This document shows positions 41,641 through 55,100 of a stretch of 64,000 nucleotides of DNA, piece by piece. The notes below the pieces were generated by a model, which saw only the letters and a program-made list of their open reading frames with translations, searched no databases and was not told where the DNA came from. Numbering within the stretch: position 1 is the stretch's first letter; every line of letters begins with the position of its first letter. The position numbers were made by a program, and so were the translations under genes. The DNA is from Psococerastis gibbosa (Eukaryota > Arthropoda > Insecta > Psocodea > Psocidae): contig OZ020490.1 of assembly GCA_963971405.1 (NCBI GenBank), forward strand, positions 24,887,464-24,951,463. Direction: 5' to 3'.

Positions 41641-41873
41641 CTTAAAATGGCTGACCACTAACAAGCTTTAATTGGTTGGTTGGTTGGTATTTTCTGTAGC
41701 TAAGGCATTGGAAAAGACCTAGATTGAGATTCGGGAATTTCATGTGATTAATAAACCAGTTAGAAATTAATTTGGGTTTTTCTTTGAAAAGTAGAGCCGT
41801 CAAAAATAGTCGTTAAATTAGCAGAAATCCTCTGCATTTCGATGTATGACATGTAGCCTTCACTAAGGCGGCT

Positions 41874-42151
41874 ATTCCACCGGCAAATTTGCTTCACTAA
41901 ATTTCACTTGTGTTTTGAGATTTTTTGTTTGTTTTATTTTAAGGAGACTATTATGTAGATACTTCACTTATCTATTATATTTATATATTATAATATTATT
42001 GTTATAATATTATTAATGATGTCTGCTACTGTATTATAATCTAACGTATAATAGATAAGTTAAGTATCTACATAATAGTCTCCTTAAAATAAAAAATCTC
42101 AAAACAAGTGAATTTTAGTGAAGCAAATTTGTCAGTGGAATAGCCGCCTAA
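41874..42151. mobile_element. MITE family B7
   Basis: Ends TAAGGCGGCTATTCCACCGG and AGTGGAATAGCCGCCTAA; arms AAATTTGCTTCACTAAA, then the shared TTAAGGAGACTATTATGTAG core. Confidence 0.75.
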
Positions 42152-42228
42152 GACCGCAGTTCTTGAACTCCTTCCTCGGGCCTGCCAAACCAATCGTTTT
42201 TTTTTTACATATCAAATTCAATCTGCCG

Positions 42229-42663
42229 TGGCGGCTCGTTATTGGAGGCAAATGAGACAATTTTCAATTGAAGTAGATTAAAGAAGTTTGTGTTTTGAAT
42301 TAACAAATGCAAGCTAACCAAGAAATGAAAATTCTACTAGTACTCTTAGAAGAAATAATTGTAGCTTTAAAATAACCGCGAAAATCAAGAGCCATGAACA
42401 GGACTTGTTCCAAAAGGCACCAAATCCCTGGTGGCTATCTATTGCTAAAATACAGGTACGAAAAATGTTAGCTGTAAAGTACTCAAACATCGTGAGTATT
42501 ATTGTTAAATGTTTTGTTGCACTCATGAGGCTGCTGCAGCTTTTGCCTCTTACAGTCCCAATCCAGCCTAGCTAACTAGACTATTGGTATGTGTCAAGTC
42601 TCCTCAAAAAATGTTTTTGTCTGCTCTGCCTCACCAAATTATATCCCCGCGAGCCGCTACTGT
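42229..42663. mobile_element. Possible DNA element with GGCGGCTCG-type ends
   Basis: GTGGCGGCTCGTTATTGG near 42229 is roughly inverted to CCCGCGAGCCGCTAC near 42660. The interior has no transposase frame. Low certainty. Confidence 0.35.
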
Positions 42664-42706
42664 CAATCTGTATTACAAAGAGGTACATATCACGTATCAA
42701 AATAAC

Positions 42707-42990
42707 GGCCGCCATACCAAGTTGAATCCAGCGGACCAGAGCAGGTTCAAAGCTGCTGATAACTTGGTCGTGTGCACAGTGCCGGTAGGGAAACATGGTA
42801 GGACTTGTCCTGGTCACCTCCGAACTAATCGTGTGACCTCACTGTGTTTCCCAAGTGGTTCGGAATCCACTATAATCAGGAGGTCCACTGTCATATGGGC
42901 TGGCGTAGGGCAGTTAAGTCGGGGTCGCTGTATGGGCCCTAATATATAGGCCTAAGTCGTTATTAACCTGACGAACATTACTACTACTAC
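42707..42990 (+). repeat. Family D SINE-like repeat, D4
   Basis: GGCCGCCATACCAAGTTGAA to the (CTA)n tail; nearly identical to D1 and D3. Confidence 0.7.
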
Positions 42991-43151
42991 GTATCAAAAT
43001 GCTTGGAAAGGTCTTCTGTTTGTCCTAATACTTTGGACAGCTTTACGATTGATATTATTTCATGAGATATTTGATTTTTACATGTATAAGCTTTTTCCCT
43101 CCTCCGAAATCCGGACTCCGGAAATTCGAATCATGCAACACTTCCTTTGGC

Positions 43152-43530
43152 GCGGTTTCCACCGACCTCTAAGTGCAAAATACACATACGGTGACGTGGT
43201 AGTAAATATCATTAATAAAGGCGGGGTTTCCACCGGCCTCTCATTGCAGAATGCAAATGACATTGACGGAAATTTTGTTTTCCTCTATTCCATAGTTAAA
43301 ATTGATCAATGATCATAGAGTAAAACCACAAACAAACAAAGTAAAATTAGAAAATGACTTCATGGGATATGTTAAGTACAAACATTTTAATAGATTTCTA
43401 TAAAAAGAAAAATTCAAATTTCCGTCAATGTCATTTGCATTCTGCAATGAGAGGTCGGTGGAAACCCCGCCTTTATTAATGATATCTACTACCACGTCAC
43501 CGAATGTGTATTTTGCAGTCAGTCCCAGTC
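43152..43530. mobile_element. Nested GGCG(C/G)GGTTTCCACC hairpin MITEs
   Basis: The outer element starts GCGCGGTTTCCACCGACCTC and holds GGTGACGTGGTAGTAAATAT. At 43219 an inner one starts AGGCGGGGTTTCCACCGGCC and ends with the complement near 43474, after which the outer arm resumes. An almost identical arrangement is found at 55066-55353. Confidence 0.7.
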
Positions 43531-43697
43531 TTCTGAGATCTTTTCAGTCCGGTTTCTGTATATGTGTTGCCTTTTTCAAATGGGTACATCTCCATTTTTT
43601 TCTTATTTGAGTTTCTGATTGGATTGGATTCCTAAACAAAGGCCTATCGATAGATGGCGTTAAAAAATGTTTCTCCCATGTTAAATGCTCCTCCAAA

Positions 43698-43915
43698 GCG
43701 GATATTCCATCCGTCAATTGTGCATTAAAAATTGATGAGATTTTTGTTTTAAGGAGACTATTATGTAGATACTTAACTTATCTATTATAAATTAAGTTAT
43801 AATATATGGTAGACTTATTATTGATGTCATAAGTATCGACATTAGTCTCCTTAAAACAAACATCCCATCAATTTTTAATACACAAATGACGGATTATTGA
43901 CAGATGGAATAGCCA
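43698..43915. mobile_element. MITE family B8
   Basis: Diverged ends AAGCGGATATTCCATCCGTC and ACAGATGGAATAGCC; inner TTAAGGAGACTATTATGTAG core and complement. Confidence 0.65.
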
Positions 43916-45560
43916 GACCTATTTTTAAGTAAATCTATCTCCGTCCTTTCCTTAGATCACCTTAGCCAATCAGCGTCCGCCATTGTGGTAACGTGCAAAC
44001 AATAATGAACATGGCTCCCACTTATTAATTGCGAGTTAAGGGGAATAAGGAATTGCGAGAGAATCGGTTTTCTAGCCTGAAAAGTAGGGTTAAACGGAGT
44101 TAGACCTATTTGAAAATAGGCTACGTACTCATATTTTCTTCGTGTTCCATCTATTTCCTCGCGCACTTCCAGTTATATATTCCTAATCTCTAAACCATTG
44201 CAGTAAGTTACTTCTTCGTATTTTCCTTATACGTCAATGAAAATAACATTTTTTAGAAGCCTCACTACTCCTAAATGAAACCAATCCCAAGTTGCCATAA
44301 TGCACCATATTATTAATATTCCCAAATTCTGGACTCAGCGTAAAACAAAATGCATCAAGTTATTTTGACCAATTTAATATTTTCTTGCTATGTAATTACA
44401 TATACTAACTATATAACAAATATTGTTTTTCAATTAATAAATTAGAACAATTCCAGAGTCGCCTCTTACAATGTTAAGTCGTAACAACCCCCAACCTAAA
44501 TATCCTAATTGGCTTTCAAATTCTCGCGCCAAAAAAACAGCGGAAACAAAATATGTAAGGCAAATAAGACATTTAGGTCAGACCATGTACAAGGTCCCCG
44601 AGACATTATTTTACAAACTTTATAATATACAGTACCGCCATTATAATATATTAACAGTCTGTACAGAGGAAATACAACCTAATACTTATAATTAACTAGC
44701 ATATTTCATAAGTGGAACAGATAAAATCTTTTACAAGGAAGAAATTCTCTATAGACGATTAGATACAGATACAGGAAATAGTAATACGACTGACAAAGTA
44801 AAAACAAATAAAAAATAAATTACTGTAGCTTGGTTCACATAGATGGACAATTTGCATATAGAAATAAAACAACCCTTCTCTGATTGGCGGGTTCATTCTT
44901 AATCGTACCGCTCATGTTTAAAGTGTCAATATTACGGACCGACTCACTATTTTGCCGCTCATAAATATTGTAAACAAAATTCAAATATTATTTTTAATTC
45001 ACGTTGTTGTTGCAAAGTAAGGACAAATAATGATTCAAAATTGAGTAAATTGTTAGTTTGTTATTGTATGTAAATTATCGCCATTACTTAGGTGGTAAGA
45101 CCAGACCTGTCTGAATCAGAGCCACATTGCTTTTTTTTATTTCCATACGCAAGTTGTCCATATGCGAACGAGTTGGACAGGCAAGACGTAAAAGGTGTCA
45201 TGCAAGTGCATTAAAAGTGCCTAACTAGCAAATTTAAATTATCACTCATTTGCTCAGCAGTGATCGTTGACAACGAAAAGAAAATTGAATAGTTTAAAAT
45301 TTTTCACGTGGTAGTTAGGCCAACTACGTTTTCTAACACAAAAACACAACAAATAGATCTTTTACAACAGGGAAAACAAAAAGTTACATGCCTCAGTCCA
45401 ATAACAATCGCCGTACAAATAAAGAGAAAATATAGGTATACAACATGAAACGTCTATGGGAAACCAGTATTTTAAGGCAGACATGTTATTTAATTGAAAA
45501 CATCTACAAGCTAGAAGGCCCAAAATGTGTAGCTTAAATTAGCTCCGTCTCTAAATCAAG
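43916..45560. other. Unassigned intergenic stretch
   Basis: A 74-codon frame at 44471-44695 (starts MLSRNNPQPK) has no recognisable domain and no splice context; I do not call it a gene. No other features are supported. Confidence 0.4.
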
Positions 45561-45827
45561 AAAGGCAGCTATTCCACCCATTTTACTTCATTTGTGATTT
45601 GAGATTTTTTGTTTGTTTTGTTTTAAGGCGACTATTATGTAGATACTTAACTTATCTATTATAAAGTAAGTTATAATATGGTAGCAGACATCATTAATAA
45701 GTCTCTACCATATTATAACTTAATTTATAATAGATAAGTATCTACATAATAGTCTCCTTAAAACAAAACAAACAAAAAATCTCAAATCACAAATGAAGTA
45801 AATTCGCCGGTGGAATTGCCGCCTAAA
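45561..45827. mobile_element. MITE family B9
   Basis: Ends AAGGCAGCTATTCCACCCAT and CCGGTGGAATTGCCGCCTAA; arms and core as B3 and B5. Confidence 0.75.
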
Positions 45828-46329
45828 ACAGGCCCAAACGTTCCTAAATTTAATATCCAGTTCCATCCCTATTATGGCCTTAAACCAGAATCAGAACTAT
45901 GTTTTGTCGCTCTAAGGTTCACTGCAATAGGTGCTGCATCATTGACCTCAAAAAGAGAACAAAAAAATTGCGAAAATGGACAGTAAAAAATTGAAAATTA
46001 TCCCGTTACTATCCCATCTCTATTAAAATAATAAAAAACAAAGACGGGAAAGTAATAACGTTCTCCATCTATGAGCAAGCTGTCAAACAGATTCCCCACA
46101 GCTCAGAATCTGGTAGGAATCTGCCAAATTGATTACTAATTTTCAATCGGTCCTACCACGAATTGAAAGAAATTAAAAAGTATTTCTTTGATTTCATTAA
46201 TGCGCATGTACATTTATCTGTATATTTGATGGTGCGCCTGTACTGCAATGTAAACAATACCGGTACCTCGGATGCATTGCATGGGAGGTAAGCCCGTAAA
46301 TTAGCAGCCCCATTGAACAAGCTCAAAAT

Positions 46330-46486
46330 CAAGGCCGTAGCCAGAGGGGGGTTCAGGGGGTCCGAACCCCTCCCGAAATGTTGGCAGTGTACTCTAGATA
46401 GAATTGAGTTTTAAATATATTGAGGTTACTTCACCTCCGGTGACGTCAGATGGACCCCTCCCGAAAAAAATTTTTGGCTACGTCCT
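46330..46486. mobile_element. 157-bp MITE with 10-bp target duplication
   Basis: Imperfect inverted ends CAAGGCCGTAGCCAG and TTTGGCTACGTCCT; subterminal CCCCTCCCGAAA occurs near both ends. The perfect direct repeat AGCTCAAAAT flanks it (46320-46329, 46487-46496). The superfamily is uncertain: 9-11 bp duplications suit MULE-like elements. Confidence 0.7.
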
Positions 46487-46526
46487 AGCTCAAAATGCCT
46501 TCATCAAAATGCAGAAAGTACTCAGG

Positions 46527-46720
46527 TGTCGGAATCTGAATAGAATCGAGAAAAATTTTGACACAGCGTGACTCGAGCTCACGATATATTCTTTTCCGAG
46601 GGCATCGTATTTCCATCTACACTATCTGCCCTTGATAAAATATCGAGAGGAGGTTGAGAAATCAACCTAAGTCAATTGAATGCTGGCATAACACACCATA
46701 TAATACTGTGATACACATTT
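46527..46720. mobile_element. SINE family L, diverged copy
   Basis: GTGACTCGAGCTCACGAT resembles the B-box region, and ACACACCATATAATACTGTG matches the tail of the copies at 18370 and 38869. Confidence 0.45.
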
Positions 46721-48362
46721 CTGGTATACTGTATGTATATTCATGCACTGGAGAAAAAATCTCATCTTTCAATTCGTGGTGAGGTATAGTAGGTCAAATG
46801 TTGTATCTGCATGAATATTTCAATTATAGATACCGAAAACAATTATTTACTTTAATTTATTTTAAATTTAAGTTTTGAACAGAAATAACGCTTAATTATA
46901 AAAGACAAAAATAAAAAAATTGATGAAATTTGAAGTCAATATGTGCATAACCTATCACAAGTCGAAATAGCCCACCAATAAAAAGAACCCATAAGCAAAA
47001 CAAGAGTACGCTAGGGGAGATGGGACATTCGAACCCGCCAAAAATATTTGTTATCCTGGGGCCACCAGCTTCGACTTGCAATGACTGGTCAGAGGAGACG
47101 TGGCAGGTGGTCTAAGAAATTCAATTTTTTTTTGGCGGGAACCGAATACCTCACCCCTCCTCTAAGGCCGTTTCCAAGCATCAAAACGTATCGAGCCACG
47201 AAGTTGAAGTGAAGCTTATCTCACTATAAGCTTTTGAGATAATTTAATTAGCAAGATGCCATGTTAAGCTTGTGGTTTTATTGGTGAGCTACGGCATAAG
47301 GCTGTTCTTCACAAAACATTTACCCTTTAGTAGAAAATACTGGATGCAAATTCTGCTTCGACTTTCATGTGAGAGCCAAAAAATGCATAGATAAATTAAT
47401 TAAATGTTCTGCGGCAAACGACCATTGAGGCCTCCAGTAGCACCTGGCACAGTACTTTACAGGCAACACAGGTAGGCTAGTGCTTTTTGGTATTCATAAA
47501 TATATCATGCAGCAGTTAAGATTAACATTATAAATCTACCTGATAGCTACCTTCAGGCCTGAATCGCCCAAAAAGATGTTACAAACAACCTCGAACACCC
47601 AAATAGTATCCCAATAATACAATAGAAAAGTTCAGTCCAGACTTAAAAAGTTCAAAAGACGAAAATTGATTTTTATTGAATAGACTTGTAATAAAATATA
47701 AATAATGCGTATTACAAAAAAATGAATTATTTTAATATTTGCATGCACGTCGCTGATTACTCAACCGAGTCCTGATTTTTTTAATTTTTTTTTTTTTAAT
47801 TTTTTTAAATGCACATTGCACGTGATGTAGGTACCATATATTTTTAGGATATTAAATAGTTATTATATGAATATCTAGTATAATATGTGATGATTATAAA
47901 TATAATTCAATAAAAATCAATTAAGCGCTTTGAACATGAACTCCCCACGAGCCCAAGTGGCTGCTACAGCCGGAAAGTCAAAAATTCCTCATCGATGTGT
48001 TCACAAAATGGTGGCAATTTAAGATGGCTATTAACAAGTTCAAAGCTTATTTCAAATGGAAATCATGGCACCTATGGATGAGCCCCAGGATACGGCACAA
48101 TCTGGCAAGAGCAACATGTCAACTAATGTATAAATATAAAATTTAATATAAATCATACATATTTTGTATAGCTGGCCCATGAGTTATTAAAGCAGCTAAT
48201 ACATTTTAGGTACAGTGAACATTAGCTACATTACAGGTCTACTCGTTGCTTATGTTTGCCGCAAGCTCCCTCAGATACACATAGCCCTAAGGCTTGACAG
48301 CGGCGATCCTACCGAAATATATAAATACACAAGCCGGCAATATCCGCCGCGGTATTTTCCAT
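46721..48362. other. Unassigned intergenic stretch
   Basis: No gene, RNA or matching repeat. A T-rich run lies at 47776-47808. Confidence 0.4.
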
Positions 48363-48860
48363 ACTTAAATAGCTCCCTCAAATAACGTCCTAACCCTCAC
48401 TTTTTTCAAAACTGAGTTGATCTACAGGGAATTCCCCACCAGCCAGTATTTTTAGTTTTTTAATCTTCCGCCAGATGGCCGGTCAATCCACCCTTCAAAA
48501 TAGGTGTGCGCGTAAGAGCATAATAACCGGACTTTGACCTTTCAATAGCTCCCGAACATTTATAAAAAATGAGGGTTAGACGTTATTCGAGGGAGGTGTT
48601 CAATTGTATTTCTGGCGGGACGCCGCACCGACTTTGTGCATTGGGCCGTAAGCACCCTTTTATAGCATGCGGTTTGCCGCGCGGTGAAGTCAAAATATAA
48701 ATATAAGATTAGCTTGCTATTTGTTTATTAGGGTGAAGTGTCTTTTTACAAGAATTTGTAATAGAATCTTAAGAGCTGAACTTATTACCCCAGAACAACA
48801 AGTTTATATTTTGTTTTAGTCGCGCGGCAAATCACCTGCAATAAAAGGGCCCTTATAGGT
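48363..48860. repeat. Two adjacent imperfect inverted repeats
   Basis: First: TAGCTCCCTCAAATAACGTC and AACCCTCACTTTTT are mirrored at 48545-48602. Second: CACCCTTTTATAGCATGCGG and TTTGCCGCGCGG (48650-48688) are mirrored by CGCGCGGCAAATCACCTGCA and AATAAAAGGGCCC (48821-48853). They are probably two old MITEs. Confidence 0.6.
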
Positions 48861-49460
48861 CTCTAAATGTGGCACAGCTTTTTTTTAAAAGTAAATTATA
48901 TTAATTCCATATAACTGTCTGCTTAGCACATGCTAGGCACTCTTCTATAATATAAGAAGTGAAATGCCGTAGTTAATAAAAATTTCTAAATCCGTGCCAC
49001 TTTGTTACCCCCGGTTGAGACAAAACAAATCGATTGCTAAACATGAAAGCTAAGTGCGAAAATGCGGATTGAAATGCGGAGCGTTAACAAGAAACTACAT
49101 TTATAATTTTCGTCTACATTATAATTTTTTACATAATCCTTCTGAGTAACCGAACGAAGATTTGACATTACCTATCCGTTATTAGTCTAAATAGTTCAGT
49201 TCTTTTAACTAGGATGTAAATTTCAAATTTAACCTAGGCCAAATCACCGGCAAAACTATTAAATGCCTATTATCAGTCGCTAATACTTTTGTTTCTTGAC
49301 AATCAGATCATTTTATCCCAAACAACGATGAAGGAACCGACAACTACAATATAGAAGGCATATTTGCATCAAATTTCAGTTTTCCATAAGCTGAGATTTC
49401 AATTACAAACGTTGAACTTTACGTGTAAACACACAAATTATTTTACCACTTTTAAACGAT

Positions 49461-49690
49461 AGTAAAACTAAGCTGAGTTGACCCATGCGTCACAACAGAA
49501 ACATCCCAGTCAGTTGACTAGGTCATACTGTGCAAGTGTTACGCGAACAACCGTCATCTTGCAAATGCTATAGGCGAAATATCAATATGCATGCATTTGT
49601 ATGATAGCTGTTCGCTCAGTATGCCTCAGTCAACCAACTGGGATTTTTCTGCTGTGACGTATGGATCAACTCAATGTAGTTTTACTATGC
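49461..49690. repeat. Hairpin element, family K
   Basis: Inverted arms AGTAAAACTAAGCTGAGTTG with GACCCATGCGTCACAACAGA, versus TCTGCTGTGACGTATGGATC with AACTCAATGTAGTTTTACT. Single copy in the window; likely a MITE of about 230 bp. Confidence 0.65.
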
Positions 49691-52102
49691 CTAGGCTACC
49701 TCCAATGTTACTAAGTGAAGTGTAAAAAGAACATGAGAAATCGATGGAACCAATTTTTTAATAATTTCATCAAAATCTTCTTACTGTGCCATGAATTGGG
49801 TGAAAAGACACCCCATGCAAGACGGTTTTGCGAGGCACAAACAAAATAAGCTTCCTGTTTGTTTGCATTGGGCGAAGTGTTTTTTCTAGACAGTTTCTAC
49901 AGTCTCGGAAGAGGTAACACTTTCCCCAGTGTAAAAGCAGAGAAACAGCAAATTTATGTTTTTGTCACTCGCTGTGCATAAATGCGTTCTTACAGGTACA
50001 ATCTGCCTTTTTCAGGCCTCAAAGTCTCATAATTTACACTTGCATTAGTTTCAATAGAAGATTGGGCTTAGCGTATGGTACGTAGCCCATTTTAATTTTA
50101 TAAAATGTTCTCAGCTTTATGTTAAGCTGACATTTATTGCAAATACAGAAAAGCCCGTTAATTATCTAAGAGTTAACGAAAATGAGCTGCCCCAATTTCA
50201 ATTTAAGGCAAAGTCCAAATCTACAAGCAAATAACGTGTAAACGGTTAGGTTCTTGTTGATATTTATAATAATATTTAATATTTTATCTCTTCTCAAGAG
50301 TGTATAAATTAGCCTATTGTGCAAGCGTTTTCGTATAATTTTTCGATCGCTATTAATCAAATTAAGAAAAAAATAATTAAGGCAATTAGTCAAACAGGCA
50401 ATACATTATAAGGCTAAACCACATTGTGGCAAAATACGTAATAGGCCTAGTTTGGTAAGGCTTGGGCTATCTCAGCACAGTGCAGTTGAAGTTATTTCCT
50501 AAAAACCATCATTATTGCTATACGATTAGAATTTCAATATTTTCCTATTTAAATTTAACGAGAGTATATATAATACTTTTTATCGTCCTATGCTAAATAA
50601 ATAGCACATCAGGAAAAATACATTAGGTAATTATAACCAGCGTAAAATTATTCGCAGCTAACTCCAATAGTGAATATTTATTTGGAAATGTTGGTACGTA
50701 ATGGCATTATATCATTTAAAATATGATAATGAAGGAAATTTCACGGCGCTCATAAAAAATTTATCACTAGATCTTCCAAATAACTGTATAAAAACGTGCA
50801 AAATCTTATAATTCGGAGCGATAAAGAATATAAAAATTAAGTGATATTCAACGCGCCACAGAGTCTAGCCAAGAAAGAGTGAAATTGTCCAAAATCAGGC
50901 GCGGATAGGGAATTGAAAGAAATGAAACACTGTGTTCCTTCGATTTCATTAATGTATTTATTTCCATGAATCATGTTATAGACAACAACACCATGTTTCA
51001 TTTCTTTCTCGTCATGGTCAGGCAGACCCATTTAAAATAGTTGTCTACACATGTCCTACCACGCGCACATACATGTTTATTTGAGTAATATTGGAGTCCC
51101 CGCTATACATTAGAATATTCTGAATTCAGACATCGAGTAGGCCCCCATGGTCCAATGCGCAGCGGAGCCTTCAGTATTCCCCATAAAAACATTTCTAAAC
51201 GTGGTGGGACCGGGCATAATTCATGGGTGTCTGGGCCATGGGCTAGACTTACAGGGCAAATATGAGATATAATGTATTTCCGATTCACTGGCTGATCTAA
51301 AAATAAAAGGAGGAGCTCAATTTTGCCAAAAAGTAATTTAATAACTGTTCTTAGAGCTTCATAGAGCGTGCCGAGAAATTAAATTTCATCTGATACATTG
51401 CTACCACAATTTTCATCCCCTTAGTCAATATAAACAAGCTCTAAAACGTCAATACGAAAAGAAGTTAGCAATTAGTTTGTTTATTAAAGCCGATATTATA
51501 AGTTTTTTTTAAATAATGGAAGCGGACACTAAATGCCTTTTTTACATGAGCTACAGATGTACACATGTAACATAGCACGGTTTACTTCAAGAACTGAGTC
51601 ACCATTGAATGCCCCAAGCAGACGAAGTCTCATAACAAGCGTGGCTTTGCCTAAGATTGTCTGGTCCACTATCAGCACTCCAAGCCAAACCCGTCCTTTT
51701 TAGAATAATCATATAGGAGAGATAGGACATTAGCCTGCAATTTTTTTATTAATTTCAGGAGCCACCTGTCACTTCTCTTATGACCAGTCATTGAAAATAC
51801 ATCGGCATGTGGCGCCTGAATTTCAACAACAAAAAATGGCGGGAACGAATGACTCATCTGCCTTACATAGAACTCTACGCCGCATAAAATTAAATGTGTA
51901 TACCGGTTAAATAAAAGCACTCTGTGACGTTTGCAGCTTTTAACGGGAAACCATTGGGTTACTTTTACGCAGGTTTTACAATATTATATTATAGCTTATA
52001 AGTCTTCCTTATTAACCTTATGAGAAGGAATGAAAGTGATGGATTTGTAGAAGAGTTAAGGAACAAGAATTAATTAGTTGCAGATCCTGCTGGTAGATGG
52101 AG
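49691..52102. other. Unassigned; includes the expected 3' UTR of the Spitz-like gene
   Basis: The minus-strand 3' UTR must extend left of 52103. Minus-strand AATAAA occurs near 51482 and 51072, but which one is used cannot be judged. No other gene or repeat is supported here. Confidence 0.4.
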
Positions 52103-55100
52103 CTACGGTGGAGGTCTGTAGTCGTTGGAATCAGGTAATGGACCTGTCTGTGGACACTGTGCTCTAACAGCAAGCTCTTCGTGCCTCTGAAAGAAAAGTT
52201 CAATTACACATGAACATTATAAGTATATAAATCCAATATGGCGGCCAAGGCGTGTCCCACCATCTTTTGGAAAAGCCTCGGTAAGGAATAACTGTGGAGT
52301 CTTCCAGTGTACCTTACCGATCCTTTTCAAGCGATGACTGGCCACCATTGCCAACTTATACGCGCAGTAATTTTCTGCAAGATGCAATCAGAGCGCTGGA
52401 TCCTATACGTAAGTGAAACGACGGCAACGACGCACCACCCCACAACATAAGTAAAGGGGATGCGCAGTGCCAATCACAGCTTGTCTGAGGCCACGAGATT
52501 TGATTCTAGTTCTCCTACAACAGGGTCACCACTCGCAAAAATTTAAAAAATTGAGCTCCTCTTCTCTCAAGAACTTTAGGACGGTAGACACGGGCGATTC
52601 GGTCGCCAGTGAACCGCTGGGAAATTTTTCAGGGGAGCAAATGAGAGATGGTGCAAAACCGCAGTAGATTTCAGTAGCTGGCTTGATGCTTGAACAATCT
52701 GCTGCAGTAGACTGCGGTATTACTTCCATGAGAAATTCCTCAGCGGATCGCTGGCGACCTAATCGTCCGTGTGTACCGGGACACCTACTACAACGTGCGA
52801 GTGACTATTCGGTGGAGGGTGCCAGACCACTAGGTAGACCAAGGATGTCCCTACTCACAAAATTGAGGTAGGGCCTGAGAGGACCCTTGGTTTGTCGCCA
52901 GAAGACGCACATGACCGGAAGACCTGAATATTGATGGTTGCCGCCGACCTCATGGGAGGGACAAGGCGCCATTAAAGTAAAGTAAGTATTGGGCCCTATG
53001 CACAGCAAGGCTCGTTGGATTTTCTCCTCTGTAAGCCTGTTGATAAGATAAGTTCTCTACCTACTTGTCAGGTACATACCTCGTCTAAGCGTTCCATTGG
53101 TATGGATAGCGAACGGGAGAACGGCCTGGGCGTGAACGGACCATCGGTTCGGTCCATGCCCTGCACCCGTCTGAGCTTCGCCTTCCGTTGATAGTGCAGA
53201 TACAACGTGATACAGACAATGACCACTAGGAACACAGCTATCGTCGCTCCACCGGCTATCGAGGCAGTCTCCAACAGGACTCTTTGTCTCGAAGCTGTAA
53301 CCAAGGAGAAAATAAATTTAAATTTTGGCGGGATGCGCTGATGGGCTCATTTTATAGACTTCTCTCAGATTCCTGTCAGTGGAACAATGGTACCAGTATA
53401 AATTTGGTGTCCTGGGGCAGCTGGTTCCGAATTACGAAGCTATCTTCATAACGCTAAGCTGATGTATGCATAATGTACATGTCCGCAAGGAGTATATTCC
53501 TAACTATTGTTTAATTTAACCATTACATTGCCTACTGTATTAATAGTCATTAGAGGCAAGGGCGTGAAGTCATCGAAGAATTATTTCGGAGCCATCCATG
53601 TAATATAAGAAGTTACAGCAAAATAAAAACGGCAAAGATGAAGCTCTACAGAACAATTCGTCAGAGAATAAGAAGGGATAGGATTAGTAATGCAGTGATG
53701 AGAAGAGAGTTCTGCAATGGTTTGGATACGTAAAGCGAATAGATAACAGCAGGCAAGCGAGGACATTGCTGGAGAAAGAAATAGAGGGAACAAGAAGAGG
53801 AAGACCAAGGAACAGATTCAAGACCAGAGAACACCCGGTGAACGAGGAAATTGTTAGGGGAAGAAATAGAGTGAACAAGAAGAGGAAGACCAAGGAACAG
53901 ATACAAAACCAGATAACAGCCGGTGAACGAGGACATTGTTGGGGGAAGAAATAGAGGGAACAAGAAGTGGAAGACCAAGGAACAGATTCAAGACCAGAGA
54001 ACACCCGGTGAACGAGGAAATTGTTGGGGGAAGACATAGAGTGAACAAGAAGAGGAAGAAGACCAAGGAACAGATACAAAACCAGATAACAGCCGGTGAA
54101 CGAGGAAATTGCAGGGGGAAGAAATGGAGGGAACAAGAAGAGGAAGACCAAGGAACAGATTCAAGACCAGAGAACACCCGGTGAACGAGGAAATTGCTGG
54201 GGGAAGAAATAGAGGGAACAAGAAGAGGAGGACCAAGGAACAGATACAAAACCAGATTGAGGACGTTCTCAGAAGAATGGGAAGAGTAATAGAGGAAGTG
54301 TGGAATAATAGAAGTGGAGAGACAGGAGGAGGCTCACGTATCACTCTAGGAACAGGGCAACACGAGCTGACGATAACGATGATAAGAAGAAGATAAGTCA
54401 AGACCAATGGCCTCTGCTACACCCCAGCCCCGTGGAGGAAGACTTATTGTTGCTATATTGGTGACTGCAGACATTCGATACTTTATTGAGCACCATGCAA
54501 ACACTAGAGGTATATAAAAGACTAAAAAGCTGGACATTGTTTGTGCACCCCAGCAGCTCGCAAACGTGGGTTGCGTCGAACTTCATGCGAAAGCGATATA
54601 GGGCTGGGCAGATCTGAAGGTGATACAGGGCCGGGCAGTTCTGGAGGTGATACAAGGTTGGCCCGTTCTGAAGGTGATATAGGGTTTGGCAGTTCTGAAG
54701 GTGATACAGGGCCGGGCAGTTCTGGAGGTGATAAAAGGTTGGACAGTTCTGAAGGTGATACAGGGCCGGGCAATTCTGAAGGTGATACTGGGTTGGACTG
54801 TTCTGAAGGTGATAAAGGCTGGGCAGTTCCTTTCTATTTTCAAAATGTCCGAAGTGCCAAATTTGGCTCGCGTGCCACGGGTTGCCGACCACTGGCCTAT
54901 ACAATGTACAATAGCCTATACCAAGTCTCCCCTAAGGCAGGTCCTACTACGATAGGATGTACCTCAGTAAGGAATACTGGACAGCACCTTTATGCATTGG
55001 AACATAGCGGTGCCACCCAGTATTTGTTACGGAGACATTTCTAAGGGTAGTGAGACACGATCCTATGGCGCGGTTTCCACCGACCTCTCATTGCAGAATG

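Noticed and set aside
44471-44695. 74-codon frame as a small gene
   Set aside because: Methionine start but no domain, no paralogue in the window, no splice or promoter context.
53661-54407. Overlapping minus-strand frames rich in Leu/Phe/Ser (up to 155 codons) as membrane proteins
   Set aside because: They are the complement of the Arg/Glu/Lys-rich LINE tail array on the plus strand, so the hydrophobic look is a strand artefact.
54398-54904. 168-codon YHLQNCPAL repeat protein on the minus strand
   Set aside because: Produced by the 27-bp minisatellite; other frames on both strands are open as well.
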